From Bog-473 sp963838835 (lineage in GTDB: Bacteria; Actinomycetota; Acidimicrobiia; Acidimicrobiales; RAAP-2), in NCBI GenBank assembly GCA_963838835.1, contig CAWITA010000017.1:11806-75805 (forward strand): a stretch of DNA of 64,000 nucleotides, written 5' to 3'. A program made the position numbers and the translations under genes. This document shows positions 1-8,939 of this stretch, piece after piece. Within the stretch, counting starts at the first letter, position 1; each line of letters starts with the position of its first letter. Below the pieces are notes generated by a model, which worked only from the letters and a program-made list of their open reading frames with translations, was not told the origin of the DNA and did no database searches.

Positions 1-171
1 CCGCGCGCCGTGGCCGACACGGCGATCGAGCAGGGTACGTGCCAGTCGGTTGGCCGACTGGTCGAGCTCGGCAAAGGTGAGCAGCCGATCGCCGAGGGCT
101 GCCGCTGTCCGGTGCGGGGTGGCGCGTGCCCCCGCCCGAAAGACGTCCCCAATGACGAGTGGCTCGACCAC
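1..171 (-). CDS. AMP-dependent acyl-CoA synthetase/ligase, N-terminal part (runs off left edge)
   Basis: The reverse strand encodes 57 residues that read like the start of an ANL-superfamily acyl-CoA ligase: a V-x-x-x-I-G-D-V-F-R-A-G-A-R-A-T-P-H opening followed by TAAALGDRLLTFAELD and SANRLARTL. The GTG start at 171 is supported by an AAGGAG ribosome binding site 8 bases upstream. Such enzymes activate a carboxylic acid as an acyl-adenylate and then thioesterify it with CoA. The catalytic P-loop and hinge lie outside the window, so the substrate cannot be inferred. It is divergent from the TetR regulator at 291, which may control it. Confidence 0.75.
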   Translation of the reverse strand, partial: MVEPLVIGDVFRAGARATPHRTAAALGDRLLTFAELDQSANRLARTLLDRRVGHGAR

Positions 172-290
172 GATGGAGTCTCCTTCCTCGAACTCGAGTC
201 GGCGATCACGGCGCCTGTTCCTTGTGTCGCCAGATCGCGGATCTTAGATTGGGAGAACGCTGTGCTGGCTGAGACGGGAGACTGCTGAGG

Positions 291-956
291 ATGGTGAAGG
301 CGTCGATCACGGAACGACTCGCCGGCCGAGCCGTCGAACGAACAGTGGCAGGACGCCGCACCGAGTTCGAGACCGAGATGCGTCGGATCGTCGAGAGCAC
401 GTTCTCGCTCATCCAGCGGACCGGGTCTTTGGACCCTTCGATGCGTGACATCCTGGCCGAAGCGGGGATCTCGACCCAGGCGTTCTACCGGTACTTCGCT
501 TCCAAGGACGAGCTGATGCTGGTCCTTCTCGACGAGGGACGCCGCCGGCTCATGGACACGCTCGAGCGGCGGATGCGCCGAGCGGACACTCCGGCTGATC
601 GGCTCCGAGCCTGGATCGAAGGCGTGCTCGCCCAGGCGACCAACCCGGCGGCGTCGGCCCGCACGCGCCCGTGGGTCCTGAGCGAACGGCATCTCAGCGC
701 GTCGTTCCCCGAGGAACAGCAGTCGTCGGTCGATCTACTCGTTGCCCTGCTCCACGAGCCCATTCGCGGGCTCCGACGAGGATCGGACGAGCAAGTCGCT
801 GCGCTCGCCACCATGGTGTACCGCTTGACGTTCGCGACCCTCGGAGCACACCTCGTGGCCGGCACGAAGCCGACGAAGGACGGGGTCTCCCAGCTCGTGT
901 CCTTCTGTCTCCGGGGCGCAACAGCACGGGACACGGTCGGCAACGGGAAGCGATGA
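291..956 (+). CDS. TetR/AcrR-family transcriptional regulator
   Basis: This 221-residue protein has a TetR-type N-terminal DNA-binding domain at about residues 25-75, with the signature MRDILAEAGISTQAFYRYF followed by SKDELMLVLL. The C-terminal two thirds is a variable helical ligand-binding domain. It sits divergently from an acyl-CoA ligase and overlaps the cupin gene by four bases (ATGA), so it probably regulates lipid or xenobiotic acyl-CoA metabolism nearby. The ligand is unknown. Family assignment rests on the HTH motif and the normal TetR length; the start codon ATG at 291 gives a somewhat long N-terminal extension before the HTH. Confidence 0.85.
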   Translation: MVKASITERLAGRAVERTVAGRRTEFETEMRRIVESTFSLIQRTGSLDPSMRDILAEAGISTQAFYRYFASKDELMLVLLDEGRRRLMDTLERRMRRADTPADRLRAWIEGVLAQATNPAASARTRPWVLSERHLSASFPEEQQSSVDLLVALLHEPIRGLRRGSDEQVAALATMVYRLTFATLGAHLVAGTKPTKDGVSQLVSFCLRGATARDTVGNGKR

Positions 957-1321
957 TGGAGGGCGGCGGCGGCGAGCGGGTACTGGGCGACATCGGGTCG
1001 AACGTCGTCTACGAAGACGACGCGGTCCGTGTCTGGCGACTCAAGCTGGCTCCTGGTGAGGAAAGCGCAGTTCACCGCCACGACCTCGATCATCTCCTGA
1101 TCCAGGTTCGCGGTGATCGCATCGCGGTCATCCCCGAGCCCGACTCCGAGGGGCCGTTCAGGGAGGAACTGGCGGCCGACGTGGTTCCAGGGGCCGTCGT
1201 GCACGTCCGTCGCGGCGGCGTCGAACGTGCCCGCAACGTGGGCAACGAGCCGTACCTCGAGATGATCGTGGAGTTGAAGCACTCCTCGTCCTCGACGCAG
1301 GAGGCGCCCTCGGGCCCGTGA
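953..1321 (+). CDS. small cupin-like protein
   Basis: The ATG at 953 overlaps the stop of the TetR gene, which indicates translational coupling. The 122-residue product has features of a single-domain cupin barrel: VWRLKLAPGEESAVHRHDLD near residues 27-46 resembles cupin motif 1 (G-x5-H-x-H), here with an H-x-H-D-x-D-H arrangement. DVVPGAVVHVRRGGVERARN is like motif 2. Cupins of this size often bind a metal and act as isomerases, dioxygenases or ligand sensors. No substrate can be named. Co-transcription with a TetR gene suggests a role in the same stress or catabolic response. Confidence 0.7.
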   Translation: MMEGGGGERVLGDIGSNVVYEDDAVRVWRLKLAPGEESAVHRHDLDHLLIQVRGDRIAVIPEPDSEGPFREELAADVVPGAVVHVRRGGVERARNVGNEPYLEMIVELKHSSSSTQEAPSGP

Positions 1322-1717
1322 CGAAGGCACCCCCGTTCTTCGTGGGTGGGACACCGAGACGCTCACTGCGAGTCCGGGGTGGGCCGCTCCTTCGTCGTCA
1401 CAACGCGGTCACAATACGACCCCGACACCCTGGTCGGCTCCGGCAAAGACCGCGTCGGCCACCACGGCGTGTCGCTTTTTCGTCACCTGGTGGTCACGAT
1501 CGACTCCCCCGAATGCGCTGCTGAGCCGTCTGCGGGCAGGCACGGGCGGCTCCAACGACCGTGCAATTCGCCGCTACATGTTCAAGAGTCAGGCCCGAGT
1601 GTCGATAGGTCGAATGCACCACTCGAACGGGAGGTGCCAAGCTTGAGCGGTTTGGCGAACCCGCTTTGGACCTAGAGTTCTGGACTCCGAGCCCCTCAAG
1701 GCCGAGGAGCCAGCCTT
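1322..1717. other. intergenic region, about 400 bases, no gene seen
   Basis: No open frame here shows coding character on either strand, and I see no convincing terminator or tRNA. The region separates the TetR-cupin pair from the secreted-protein gene and probably carries the promoter of the latter. I could not single out -35/-10 elements with confidence. Confidence 0.5.
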
Positions 1718-3227
1718 GTGAGACATCCCATGCCACGCTTGACCTCGAGGGTACGTATTGCTCTGGTCCTTGCGATAGCCGGGCTGGGTTGCGGCGCGCT
1801 CTCGTCCGCCTCGGGCGCGGCTCCTTCGGCGGTGGTGGCGGCTCCGGGCGACACGATGCTGCCGGCCGGCTGGGAACTGTGCGTGCTGCAGGGAGCGACC
1901 GCACCGGCGACACAGGCGAACATCGACGATCTGGACGAATGGCAGGCCGCCGAAGGTGGATCGACGAACAACTCCGCGGCCTACAACCCCTTCAACACGC
2001 GTCGGACGACCGACGTCAACAACGCGCCGCTTCCGGAAACGATCTCTTCGAACGGATTCCCCGCCTTCTCCACCTGGTTGGCGGGCTGCGGTGCGACCGT
2101 GGCCACGCTGCTCCAACCGAACATGTGGTCGATCACGGCGGCCTTGCGGGCAGGGAACGTCGCGCCGCCGGGGGTGTTTTTGGCCGACGTCGACCAGAGT
2201 CAATGGTGCGCCCCGTCGGCCGACGGGACGCCGTGCTACGCCAACAAGATCGTCGGGGCGACCGATGATTTCGCCGCGGCATTACTCGGCACGTCCGCTG
2301 CGCTCAGCGTGTACACCAACGTGAAGTCCGATGTCAGCGCTTACCAACAGGCCGTTGCGGCGTCGGCGGTCGACCAGAGTGTCTTGACCTCGCGGAACGA
2401 GGAGCTCGCGGCGGCCCAAGCCGTCGTCTCAACCACGCAGGGGAACCTCGCCGCAGTGGGCCGTACCTTGCGGCGATTCGCGGTCGCAGAGTACGTGAGC
2501 GGCGGGCTGTACGTGGGCGCTTCGCTCACCAACCTGAGCGGCAGGCCCACGCCGTTCGGGCCGCCCGACGCCGACGGCGTTGCCGCCCAGCAATACCAAA
2601 GCGTCGCCGCGTCGGACTTGTTGTCGCGCTGATCGAGATGCAACGGCAGCCTTGTCGGCGGCGCGGTCGGGGCGCGCCGCCGCGGCGGCGGCGCTGGGCC
2701 AGGCCAACTCGACCCTGGCGTCGGACACCTCGACCGAGAACCGGGACCTCGCTCGGCTCGTCAACGACGTTGCGACCCTGCAGACGGCCGGGGCGTGCAC
2801 GACGGTGAAACTCAGCGTGCCCATGGCCAGCGCCGGCACCCCGGCGGCGGCAACCACAACGACCACTTTGGGGACGACGGCTCCCACCACAACGGTGCCC
2901 ACGACGACGACGCCGACGACGGTCCCGGCCACGACAGTGCCCCCCACCACGACCCCGATCGTGTCGGCGATGCCCGCCCGGGCGACGACGACAACCACAA
3001 CGACGACGACCACTCTGGCGCCGACGGTCACGTCGACGACGGTCGAACCCGCCACGACCGTGCCAACCACCGTGCCCTCCCAGACGAGGGCCCCCACCAC
3101 GACGGCGCCTCCGAGCACGACCGTGCCCGCGACGCCGGCCACCCAGGCACCGGCGACCCCGACCCCCACGGGGCTCGGGGCTCTCCAAGGCTGCATCGCC
3201 GTGTTCGCGCCCCCCGCGGCCGCCTGA
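1718..3227 (+). pseudogene. secreted protein with coiled-coil and Thr/Pro-rich tail, split by a frameshift
   Basis: The first frame (1718-2632) starts with a signal peptide (basic start, then a hydrophobic stretch ending near SSASGAAPSA). A compact domain of unknown function with four cysteines follows, including WELCVLQGATAPATQANIDD, then an alanine-rich helical region. It stops at 2632. The downstream frame to 3227 continues the same helical sequence (ARLVNDVATL-like heptads) and then a long Thr/Pro/Val-rich tail typical of wall-spanning linkers. A one-base shift near 2617 joins them smoothly. The combined protein would be about 500 residues, exported, and possibly associated with peptidoglycan. 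I do not recognise the N-terminal domain by function. A sequencing indel is more likely than true decay, because both parts keep normal codon use. Confidence 0.6.
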
Positions 3228-3230
3228 TCT

Positions 3231-3252
3231 GCCCGGCCCGTCCTGGCCGGGC
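3231..3252 (+). terminator. GC-rich hairpin after the secreted-protein gene
   Basis: An 8-base perfect stem (GCCCGGCC / GGCCGGGC) with a 6-base loop starts four bases after the stop codon of the secreted protein. There is no U-tract, as is common for actinobacterial stem-loop terminators. Position and stability support a terminator, but it is not proven. Confidence 0.4.
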
Positions 3253-3319
3253 GACGGGGCGACCGCGATCTGAGCCGACGGTCCGTCGCTCCCCGCCGCC
3301 TCGGTCGTACCATGGTTCG

Positions 3320-3339
3320 TACCGGGTTTCCACCCGGTA
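3320..3339. promoter_or_regulatory. inverted repeat upstream of the fab operon (site 1)
   Basis: TACCGGGT-TTCC-ACCCGGTA is a perfect 8+8 palindrome with a 4-base spacer, about 135 bases before fabD. It lies in the only long non-coding stretch ahead of the fatty acid genes, so it could be an operator or an early stem-loop in the leader. The binding protein is unknown. Confidence 0.4.
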
Positions 3340-3369
3340 ACCAGCACTGGGCTCCCCGAACCCTTCGCG

Positions 3370-3390
3370 GATCGCACCGGTGGTGCGATC
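3370..3390. promoter_or_regulatory. inverted repeat upstream of the fab operon (site 2)
   Basis: GATCGCACC-GGT-GGTGCGATC is a perfect 9+9 palindrome with a 3-base spacer, about 85 bases before the preferred fabD start. It differs in sequence from the palindrome at 3320. It is a candidate operator for a fatty-acid-synthesis regulator, or a leader hairpin. Confidence 0.4.
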
Positions 3391-3474
3391 TCGCCGTCCG
3401 GAAGCCGGTCGTCGCGCCGCGGCGTGCCACACTGTGGGTTCTTCCGCCCGCCGTCGATGGGAGCCGTCGGACAC

Positions 3475-4710
3475 GTGTTGGTTTTCACCTTCCCCGGACA
3501 GGGGTCACAGCGGGCCGGGATGGGTCAGCCGTGGGTCGATCACCCCTCGTGGGAGGTGGTCGAGGAGGCCGCCGCCGCCGCCGACTGCGACCTGGCCCGC
3601 CTCCTCCTCCTCGCCCCAATTGAGGAGCTGACCCAAACCGAGAACGCGCAGCTTGCCACCACGGTGCTGAGCCTGGTCGTGCTCGATGCGGTCGAGCGCA
3701 TCGGCCTCACACCGGCCGCCTGCGCGGGGCACAGCTTGGGCGAATACACCGCGCTGGTGGCCAGCGGCGCCCTCGCTTTCGAGCACGGAATCCAGCTGGT
3801 GGTCGCCCGGGGCGAGGCGATGGCGCGCGCCGGCGAGGAAGCACCGGGGACCATGGCCGCGCTCCTCGGCATCGCGGACGGCGACGCCGAGGCGGCTTGC
3901 ATGCGGGCCGAGGGCGACGTCTGGGTGGCCAACTACAACGCGCCCGGCCAAGTCGTGATCGCCGGGACGCCCGACGCGGTCGCCCGGGCGAGCGAGCTGG
4001 CCAAGGGACTGGGCGCAAAGCGGGTGCTCCCGATCCAAGTGTCCGGCGCCTTCCACACGCCTTTGATGCAGGGCGCGCGAGCCGACCTGCGCAAGGCGCT
4101 GGCCGAGGTCACTTTCTTGACGCCCGAAGTCCGCGTCGTGGCCAACGTGGACGCGCACGTGCACGACGACCCGGCCGAGTGGCCCGGGCTGCTCTCCGCC
4201 CAGCTGTGCAGCCCGGTGCGTTGGCGCCAGACGCTCGAGACCTTCGCCGGCTTGGGCCTCACCTCGCTCGTCGAGCTCGGGCCTGGTGGCGTCCTGAGCG
4301 GCCTGGCCAAGCGGAGCCTGCCCGAGATCCAGTCCCTGGCCGTCTCCAAGCCGGAGGACCTCGACACCTTGATGGACCAGATCGCCGCCGCGGGGACCTG
4401 GCGGGCCGAACCGGCGCTCCACCAGGGCGAACACCTGTACATGTCCGAGCGCGTCGTCGTGAGCCCGTCGAGCGGGATCTTCAGCCCCGAGTCGTCCCTT
4501 CAGGCGCCCGGGACGGGCCTCCTGCCCGGAACGGCTGACGACTTGGACCCGGCCTCGGCCGTCGAGGTCGGGGACCTGATCGGCCGGGTCGGTGTCTCCG
4601 ACGTGCGCACGCCTTTCGCCGGTCAGGTGATCCGCTGGCTGGCGGCCCAGGGTGAGCGCGTCCAAGAAGGCCAACCGCTCGTCTGGCTCCGCGTGCCCGA
4701 CACCAGCTGA
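3475..4710 (+). CDS. fabD: malonyl-CoA:ACP transacylase with C-terminal biotinyl/lipoyl-like domain
   Basis: FabD moves the malonyl group from CoA to acyl carrier protein, which charges the extender unit for type II fatty acid synthesis. The family start FTFPGQGSQRAGMG, the nucleophile motif CAGHSLGEYTALVA and the catalytic His in SGAFHTPLM are all present. After the normal FabD end near residue 320 comes an in-frame extension of about 90 residues. It resembles a biotin/lipoyl barrel-sandwich half (VEVGDLIGRVG, then VRTPFAGQVIRWLAAQGERV) but has no lysine at the attachment turn. The GTG at 3475 places FTFPGQGSQ at the expected N-terminus; in-frame ATGs at 3457 and 3424 are alternatives. It overlaps fabG by one base. 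Confidence 0.9.
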   Translation: MLVFTFPGQGSQRAGMGQPWVDHPSWEVVEEAAAAADCDLARLLLLAPIEELTQTENAQLATTVLSLVVLDAVERIGLTPAACAGHSLGEYTALVASGALAFEHGIQLVVARGEAMARAGEEAPGTMAALLGIADGDAEAACMRAEGDVWVANYNAPGQVVIAGTPDAVARASELAKGLGAKRVLPIQVSGAFHTPLMQGARADLRKALAEVTFLTPEVRVVANVDAHVHDDPAEWPGLLSAQLCSPVRWRQTLETFAGLGLTSLVELGPGGVLSGLAKRSLPEIQSLAVSKPEDLDTLMDQIAAAGTWRAEPALHQGEHLYMSERVVVSPSSGIFSPESSLQAPGTGLLPGTADDLDPASAVEVGDLIGRVGVSDVRTPFAGQVIRWLAAQGERVQEGQPLVWLRVPDTS

Positions 4711-5435
4711 TGGCGGTCGTCTTCGTCACCGGCGGGGCCCGGGGCATCGGCGCGGCTTGTGTTGAGTGGTTCCTGGCCAACGGCGACCAGGTCGCCGCGA
4801 CCTTCCGCTCGGACGACCCGCCCGATCCGCCGCCGGGCACCGACTCGGACCGCTACCTGGCCGTGCGCTGCGACGTGCGCAACCCGGAGGAGGTCGAAGC
4901 CGCCTTCGAAGCCGTCGAGGAGCACTGGGGCCCGGTCCGCGTCCTGGTGGCCAACGCCGGCATCACCATGGACTCGCTGCTGCTCCGCATGAGCGACCAG
5001 GCCTTCTTGGAGGTCATCGACGCCAACCTGACGGGGTCGTTCAGGGTCGCCAAGCGGGCCGTGGCCAAGATGCTGCGCCTGCATGCCGGCCGGCTCATCT
5101 TCGTCTCGTCGGTGGGCGCCTTCGTCGGCCTGCCGGGGCAGTCCAACTACGCCGCCTCGAAGGCCGGCCTGGTCGGCATGGCCCGGGCCATCGCCCGTGA
5201 GGTGGGCAGCCGGCAGATCACGGTGAACGTGGTGGCCCCCGGGCTGATCGAGACGGACATGACCGCGGCCCTGGGTGCCGACCGGGTGGCGCTGATGACG
5301 GGTCAGGTCCCCCTCGGGCACGCAGGCAGCGTGCACGACGTCGCCGCCGTGGTGGGCTTCTTGGCCTCCGACGCCGCAGGCTACGTGACCGGGGCGGTGG
5401 TGCCGGTCGACGGCGGGCTCGGCATGGGCCTGTAG
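4710..5435 (+). CDS. fabG: 3-oxoacyl-ACP reductase
   Basis: This 241-residue short-chain dehydrogenase uses NADPH to reduce 3-oxoacyl-ACP in each elongation round. It has the cofactor motif TGGARGIGAA, the structural NAG in VANAGITMDSLL, the catalytic Ser in SSVGAFVG, and Tyr/Lys in SNYAASKAG. The ATG start overlaps the fabD stop (TGATG), so translation is probably coupled. Its place between fabD and acpP makes FabG more likely than another SDR enzyme. Confidence 0.93.
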   Translation: MAVVFVTGGARGIGAACVEWFLANGDQVAATFRSDDPPDPPPGTDSDRYLAVRCDVRNPEEVEAAFEAVEEHWGPVRVLVANAGITMDSLLLRMSDQAFLEVIDANLTGSFRVAKRAVAKMLRLHAGRLIFVSSVGAFVGLPGQSNYAASKAGLVGMARAIAREVGSRQITVNVVAPGLIETDMTAALGADRVALMTGQVPLGHAGSVHDVAAVVGFLASDAAGYVTGAVVPVDGGLGMGL

Positions 5436-5468
5436 CGTTCAAGGAATCGTCAGACAAAGGAGCAGATT

Positions 5469-5708
5469 GTGGACAGCGACGCAGCCTTCGAGAAGTTTCG
5501 CGAGTGCGCCGTGGAAGTACTGCAGGTGCCGGCGGACAAGATCACCAAAGAGGCCAAGTTCGCCGACGATCTCGACGCCGACAGCCTCGATCTGGTCGAG
5601 CTCGTGATGGCGCTCGAGGAGGCGTTCGATATCACCGTCGAAGAGACCGAGCTCGAGGACATCACGACGGTCGGGCAGGCCTTCGACCTGATCTCCGCCA
5701 AGCTCTGA
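5469..5708 (+). CDS. acpP: acyl carrier protein
   Basis: The 79-residue acidic protein carries the phosphopantetheine attachment motif DADSLDLVELVMALEE, with the modified serine at about residue 39. The start GTG at 5469 follows an AAAGGAG ribosome binding site. It shuttles growing acyl chains between the Fab enzymes encoded around it. Its stop overlaps the start of fabF (TGATG). Confidence 0.95.
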   Translation: MDSDAAFEKFRECAVEVLQVPADKITKEAKFADDLDADSLDLVELVMALEEAFDITVEETELEDITTVGQAFDLISAKL

Positions 5709-6904
5709 TGCAGGTCGGGACCGGCGCCGACGGCCCGATCCGGGGACGGCGGGTCGCCGTCACCGGCCTGGGCGCCATCACGTGCTGCGGGGTCGGCGTG
5801 GACGCCCTGTGGGACGGGTTGCTCCATCCCTGCGTCGTGGGCGGTACGGTGCGCGACTACGAGCCGAAGGACTGGTTCGGTCCCAAGGAGGTACGTCAGC
5901 TCGACCGCTTCGCGCAATTCTCCATGGTCGCGTCCGACATGGCCGTCGCGGACGCCGGTGACCTTGCCGTCGATCCGGCGAAGGCCGGTGTCGTCTTCGC
6001 CACGGGCGTCGGCGGGTTGGAGACGCTGGCCGACCAGGTCGGGGTGTACAACGCGAAGGGGGCGGACCGGGTCTCACCACGGCTGGTGCCGATGATGATG
6101 GCCAACGCGGGCGCGGCGGGCATCTCCATGCGGCTGGGTTGGCGCGGCCCGTCCGAGGTCATCTGCACCGCGTGCGCCGCCGGCACGCACGCCATCACCG
6201 CCGCCGCCCGCCTGGTGGCAACGGGACGCTGCGAGGTGGCCGTGGGTGGCGGCTCGGAGGCCAGCATGCATCCGGTGGCCCTGGCGGCCTTCGCCAACAT
6301 GACGGCACTGTCCACATCGGGCAACTCGCGCCCCTTCGACGCACGGCGTGATGGCTTCGTGATGACCGAAGGCGCGGCGGCGCTCGTGCTGGAGGGATGG
6401 GATCGGGCCGTGGCGCGTGGCGCCACCATCTACGCCGAGCTGGCCGGGGGGGCGAGCACCGCCGACGCGTACCACATCACCGCCCCCTCCCCCGACGGCT
6501 CCGGTGCCGTGGCCTGTATGGAGCTCGCGCTGGCCGACGCCGGGATCGAGGCAGCCGACGTCGGCCACATCAACGCCCACGGCACCTCGACGCCGCTGAA
6601 CGACCTGGCCGAGGCGCGCGCCATCACGAAGGTTTTCGGCGAGCCCGGGCCGCCGGTCACTTCGACCAAGGGCGTCACGGGCCACGGACTGGCCGCGGCC
6701 GGCGCGATCGAGGCGGTGGCGGGCGTGCTCACGATCCACCGCGCCACCATTCCGCCGACCGCCGGCTACGCGGAGCCCGATCCCGAGATCACGATCGAGG
6801 TCGTGCACGGCGAGCCCCGGCCCTGGGAGGCGGCCGCCGTCCTCTCGAACTCCTTCGGCTTCGGCGGCCACAACGGCTGCCTGGTCCTGCTGCCGCCGGG
6901 CTGA
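5708..6904 (+). CDS. fabF: 3-oxoacyl-ACP synthase II (KAS II)
   Basis: This 398-residue condensing enzyme elongates acyl-ACP with malonyl-ACP. The Cys-His-His triad is visible in ICTACAAGTHA, NAHGTSTPLND and TKGVTGHGLAAAG, and the glycine-rich end SNSFGFGGHNGCLVL is typical. The ATG at 5708 overlaps the acpP stop and gives the usual family length. With fabD, fabG and acpP it forms a compact elongation operon. No fabH initiating enzyme, fabA/Z dehydratase or fabI reductase occurs in the window. Confidence 0.93.
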   Translation: MQVGTGADGPIRGRRVAVTGLGAITCCGVGVDALWDGLLHPCVVGGTVRDYEPKDWFGPKEVRQLDRFAQFSMVASDMAVADAGDLAVDPAKAGVVFATGVGGLETLADQVGVYNAKGADRVSPRLVPMMMANAGAAGISMRLGWRGPSEVICTACAAGTHAITAAARLVATGRCEVAVGGGSEASMHPVALAAFANMTALSTSGNSRPFDARRDGFVMTEGAAALVLEGWDRAVARGATIYAELAGGASTADAYHITAPSPDGSGAVACMELALADAGIEAADVGHINAHGTSTPLNDLAEARAITKVFGEPGPPVTSTKGVTGHGLAAAGAIEAVAGVLTIHRATIPPTAGYAEPDPEITIEVVHGEPRPWEAAAVLSNSFGFGGHNGCLVLLPPG

Positions 6905-6963
6905 ACCCAGCCGGTAAGGTCCCACCTCCGCTGCCGTCCGGCCGCGGCTCGTGAGGTCCGTCT

Positions 6964-8172
6964 ATGGGAAGGCTGCCAACCTGGGGCGCCGCGGCGCGCC
7001 GCTCCCCTGTCGTCTGGGCAGTGACGGCCGTGGTGGTGGTGGTGGCCCTGGTCGCAGGCGGCGTCGTGCTGGCGACCCGCAGCAGCCAGCCGCCCACCAC
7101 CCCGTCCCCGTCGACCCGGGCGGTGGCCCTCGGTGATTCGGTCCCCTACGGACACGGGCTGGCCAATCCCTACCTCACCCCGCAGCAGGGTCTCCCCGCC
7201 GACGCGGTCTCTCAAGGCCCTTCGCGCGCGGCCTACCCGAGCCTGGTGGCCCGCGCCCTCGGGCTGCGCATGACCGTGCGACCCACCAACTGCCATCTCA
7301 CCGGCGACCAGCTCGCCATCAGCGGCGCGGTGGCCGACGCGGCGGACAACACAAACCGGGACGGGCAGTGTCCGGTGCCGCCCCAGCAGGCCCGCAACCT
7401 CGGTGACGAGCTGGCGGCGGCCGGCCTGGCGACGCACCCCGCCCGGCTCGTGCTGCTGCAGGACGGAGCAGACGACATCGACTACGCCGGCTGCCTCGAG
7501 TACGAGCTCGGCCGCGTCCTTGGCTCGAGCATCGGGCTCGGGTCGAACTGCCTGGCCAACGGAGCGGTGGCGCCGCCGGTGGCGGTCCACCTGTCGCTCG
7601 TCCGCGCCAGCCTGGCCCGCGCCATCGAGGCCGTTGCGCCCCACGCCGGGACGATCGCGGTGCTCGACTACTACCAACCCATCCCCACGCCGGGCGAGAT
7701 CGCGGACGACACCGGGCTCTCGGGCCTCGGCACCAATCTCGTGTGCACGGGCCTCAAGGCCAACGCTGCCGCAACGTCCGCCGGGGCCCAGGTGGTGCTG
7801 GCGGCGTTGAACCAGGCCATCGGGGGTGCCGTGGCCGATGCCCGGGCCGACCACGTCACCAACGTCATGCTCGTCAACGTCTCGACGGCGATCGACGGTC
7901 ACGGCATCTGCACGCATGATCCTTGGGTCTTTTCGGGCGAGCCGGTGCCGGACGCGACCTTGGCGGCGGACGTCGAGCACGTCCTCGCCGCCAAGGTCTG
8001 CCGCGACACGGACGCCCTCCACGGTGCGTCGTCGTGCACCTCGCTCGACGCCGAGGCCGAGCAGGCCAGGCGCACCCTCAAGGGGTACGTCTGGCGGGCG
8101 GTGCACCCGACGGCCGCCGGACAGCGTGCCATCGCCGCCCTGGTCGAGCGCGAGCTGCGGGGGCGGGTCTAG
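6964..8172 (+). CDS. membrane-anchored SGNH/GDSL-like hydrolase
   Basis: The 402-residue protein has one N-terminal transmembrane segment (about residues 18-38, very Val/Ala rich), then an extracytoplasmic SGNH-type hydrolase domain. Visible blocks are VALGDSVPYGHG (block I serine), DGADDIDYAGC in place of the usual GGND-like block III, and AVHPTAAGQ with the catalytic His near the C-terminus. Such proteins are esterases or lipases, in actinobacteria often lipid-acting and secreted. Its seven or more cysteines suggest disulphides outside the cell. It converges with trpA and overlaps its end by four bases. Confidence 0.75.
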   Translation: MGRLPTWGAAARRSPVVWAVTAVVVVVALVAGGVVLATRSSQPPTTPSPSTRAVALGDSVPYGHGLANPYLTPQQGLPADAVSQGPSRAAYPSLVARALGLRMTVRPTNCHLTGDQLAISGAVADAADNTNRDGQCPVPPQQARNLGDELAAAGLATHPARLVLLQDGADDIDYAGCLEYELGRVLGSSIGLGSNCLANGAVAPPVAVHLSLVRASLARAIEAVAPHAGTIAVLDYYQPIPTPGEIADDTGLSGLGTNLVCTGLKANAAATSAGAQVVLAALNQAIGGAVADARADHVTNVMLVNVSTAIDGHGICTHDPWVFSGEPVPDATLAADVEHVLAAKVCRDTDALHGASSCTSLDAEAEQARRTLKGYVWRAVHPTAAGQRAIAALVERELRGRV

Positions 8173-8939
8173 TCGATCGCCTCGCGCAGCGATCCGACAA
8201 AGGCGGCGGCTCCGTCGGGCCCCTCACCCTCGAGCAGGCGACGCACCAGGGCAGAACCGACGATGACGCCGTCGGCCACCTCGCACGCCTCGGCCGCCTG
8301 GGCCGGTGTCGACACGCCCACGCCGACGCAGACGGGCATGTCGGTGCAGGTCCGGATGCGCTCGACCACCTTGGCCGCGTCGCTTCCCAGCTCGCCGCGC
8401 TCACCCGTGACCCCCATACGCGCCACCGCGTAGACGAAGCCGCGCGCCCGAGCGCAGATGCGCTCGACCCGTTGGGGAGGGCTCGATGGGGCGACCAACA
8501 GGACGGTATCGATCCCCGCCGCATCGGCCTCGCCGGCCCACGGCCCGATCTCCTCAATGGGCAGATCCGGGATGATGGCGCCACTCACGCCGGCGGCCGC
8601 CAACGAACGGGCCATGCGCTTGTGCCCGGCGCGGTAGACGATGTTGTAGTAGGTCATCACGGCCACCGGGACCGGTGCCTCCGTCCGGGCGATCCCGTCG
8701 AGCACCTCGTCGGGCACGGTGCCGCGGTTCAGGGCGCGCAGCGCCGCCTCTTGAATCACCGGCCCGTCAATCATCGGGTCCGAGAACGGGATGCCCATCT
8801 CCACTGCATCGGCGCCGGCGGCGACGACCGCGGCCAGCGACTGGGCCCAGTCCCCGGTCATGCCCCCCATCAGGTACGGGATCAGCAGTTTGCGCCCGCG
8901 CTCGCGGCGGGCCCGCAGCTCCTTCTCAAGATGAGGCAT
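8169..8939 (-). CDS. trpA: tryptophan synthase alpha subunit
   Basis: TrpA cleaves indole-3-glycerol phosphate and passes indole to TrpB through an internal tunnel. The catalytic Glu and Asp appear in DAVEMGIPFSDPMIDGPVIQ, and the phosphate-binding loop in CVGVGVSTPAQAAEA. At 256 residues it has normal length. It is the last gene of the minus-strand trp group and overlaps the end of trpB by 14 bases. Its own end overlaps the convergent SGNH hydrolase gene. Confidence 0.95.
   Translation of the reverse strand: MPHLEKELRARRERGRKLLIPYLMGGMTGDWAQSLAAVVAAGADAVEMGIPFSDPMIDGPVIQEAALRALNRGTVPDEVLDGIARTEAPVPVAVMTYYNIVYRAGHKRMARSLAAAGVSGAIIPDLPIEEIGPWAGEADAAGIDTVLLVAPSSPPQRVERICARARGFVYAVARMGVTGERGELGSDAAKVVERIRTCTDMPVCVGVGVSTPAQAAEACEVADGVIVGSALVRRLLEGEGPDGAAAFVGSLREAID

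Noticed and set aside
2840..3210. Independent mucin-like gene encoded by the Thr/Pro-rich repeats
   Set aside because: The stretch continues the frame and helical sequence of the upstream secreted protein after a one-base correction; it is better read as that protein's C-terminal linker.
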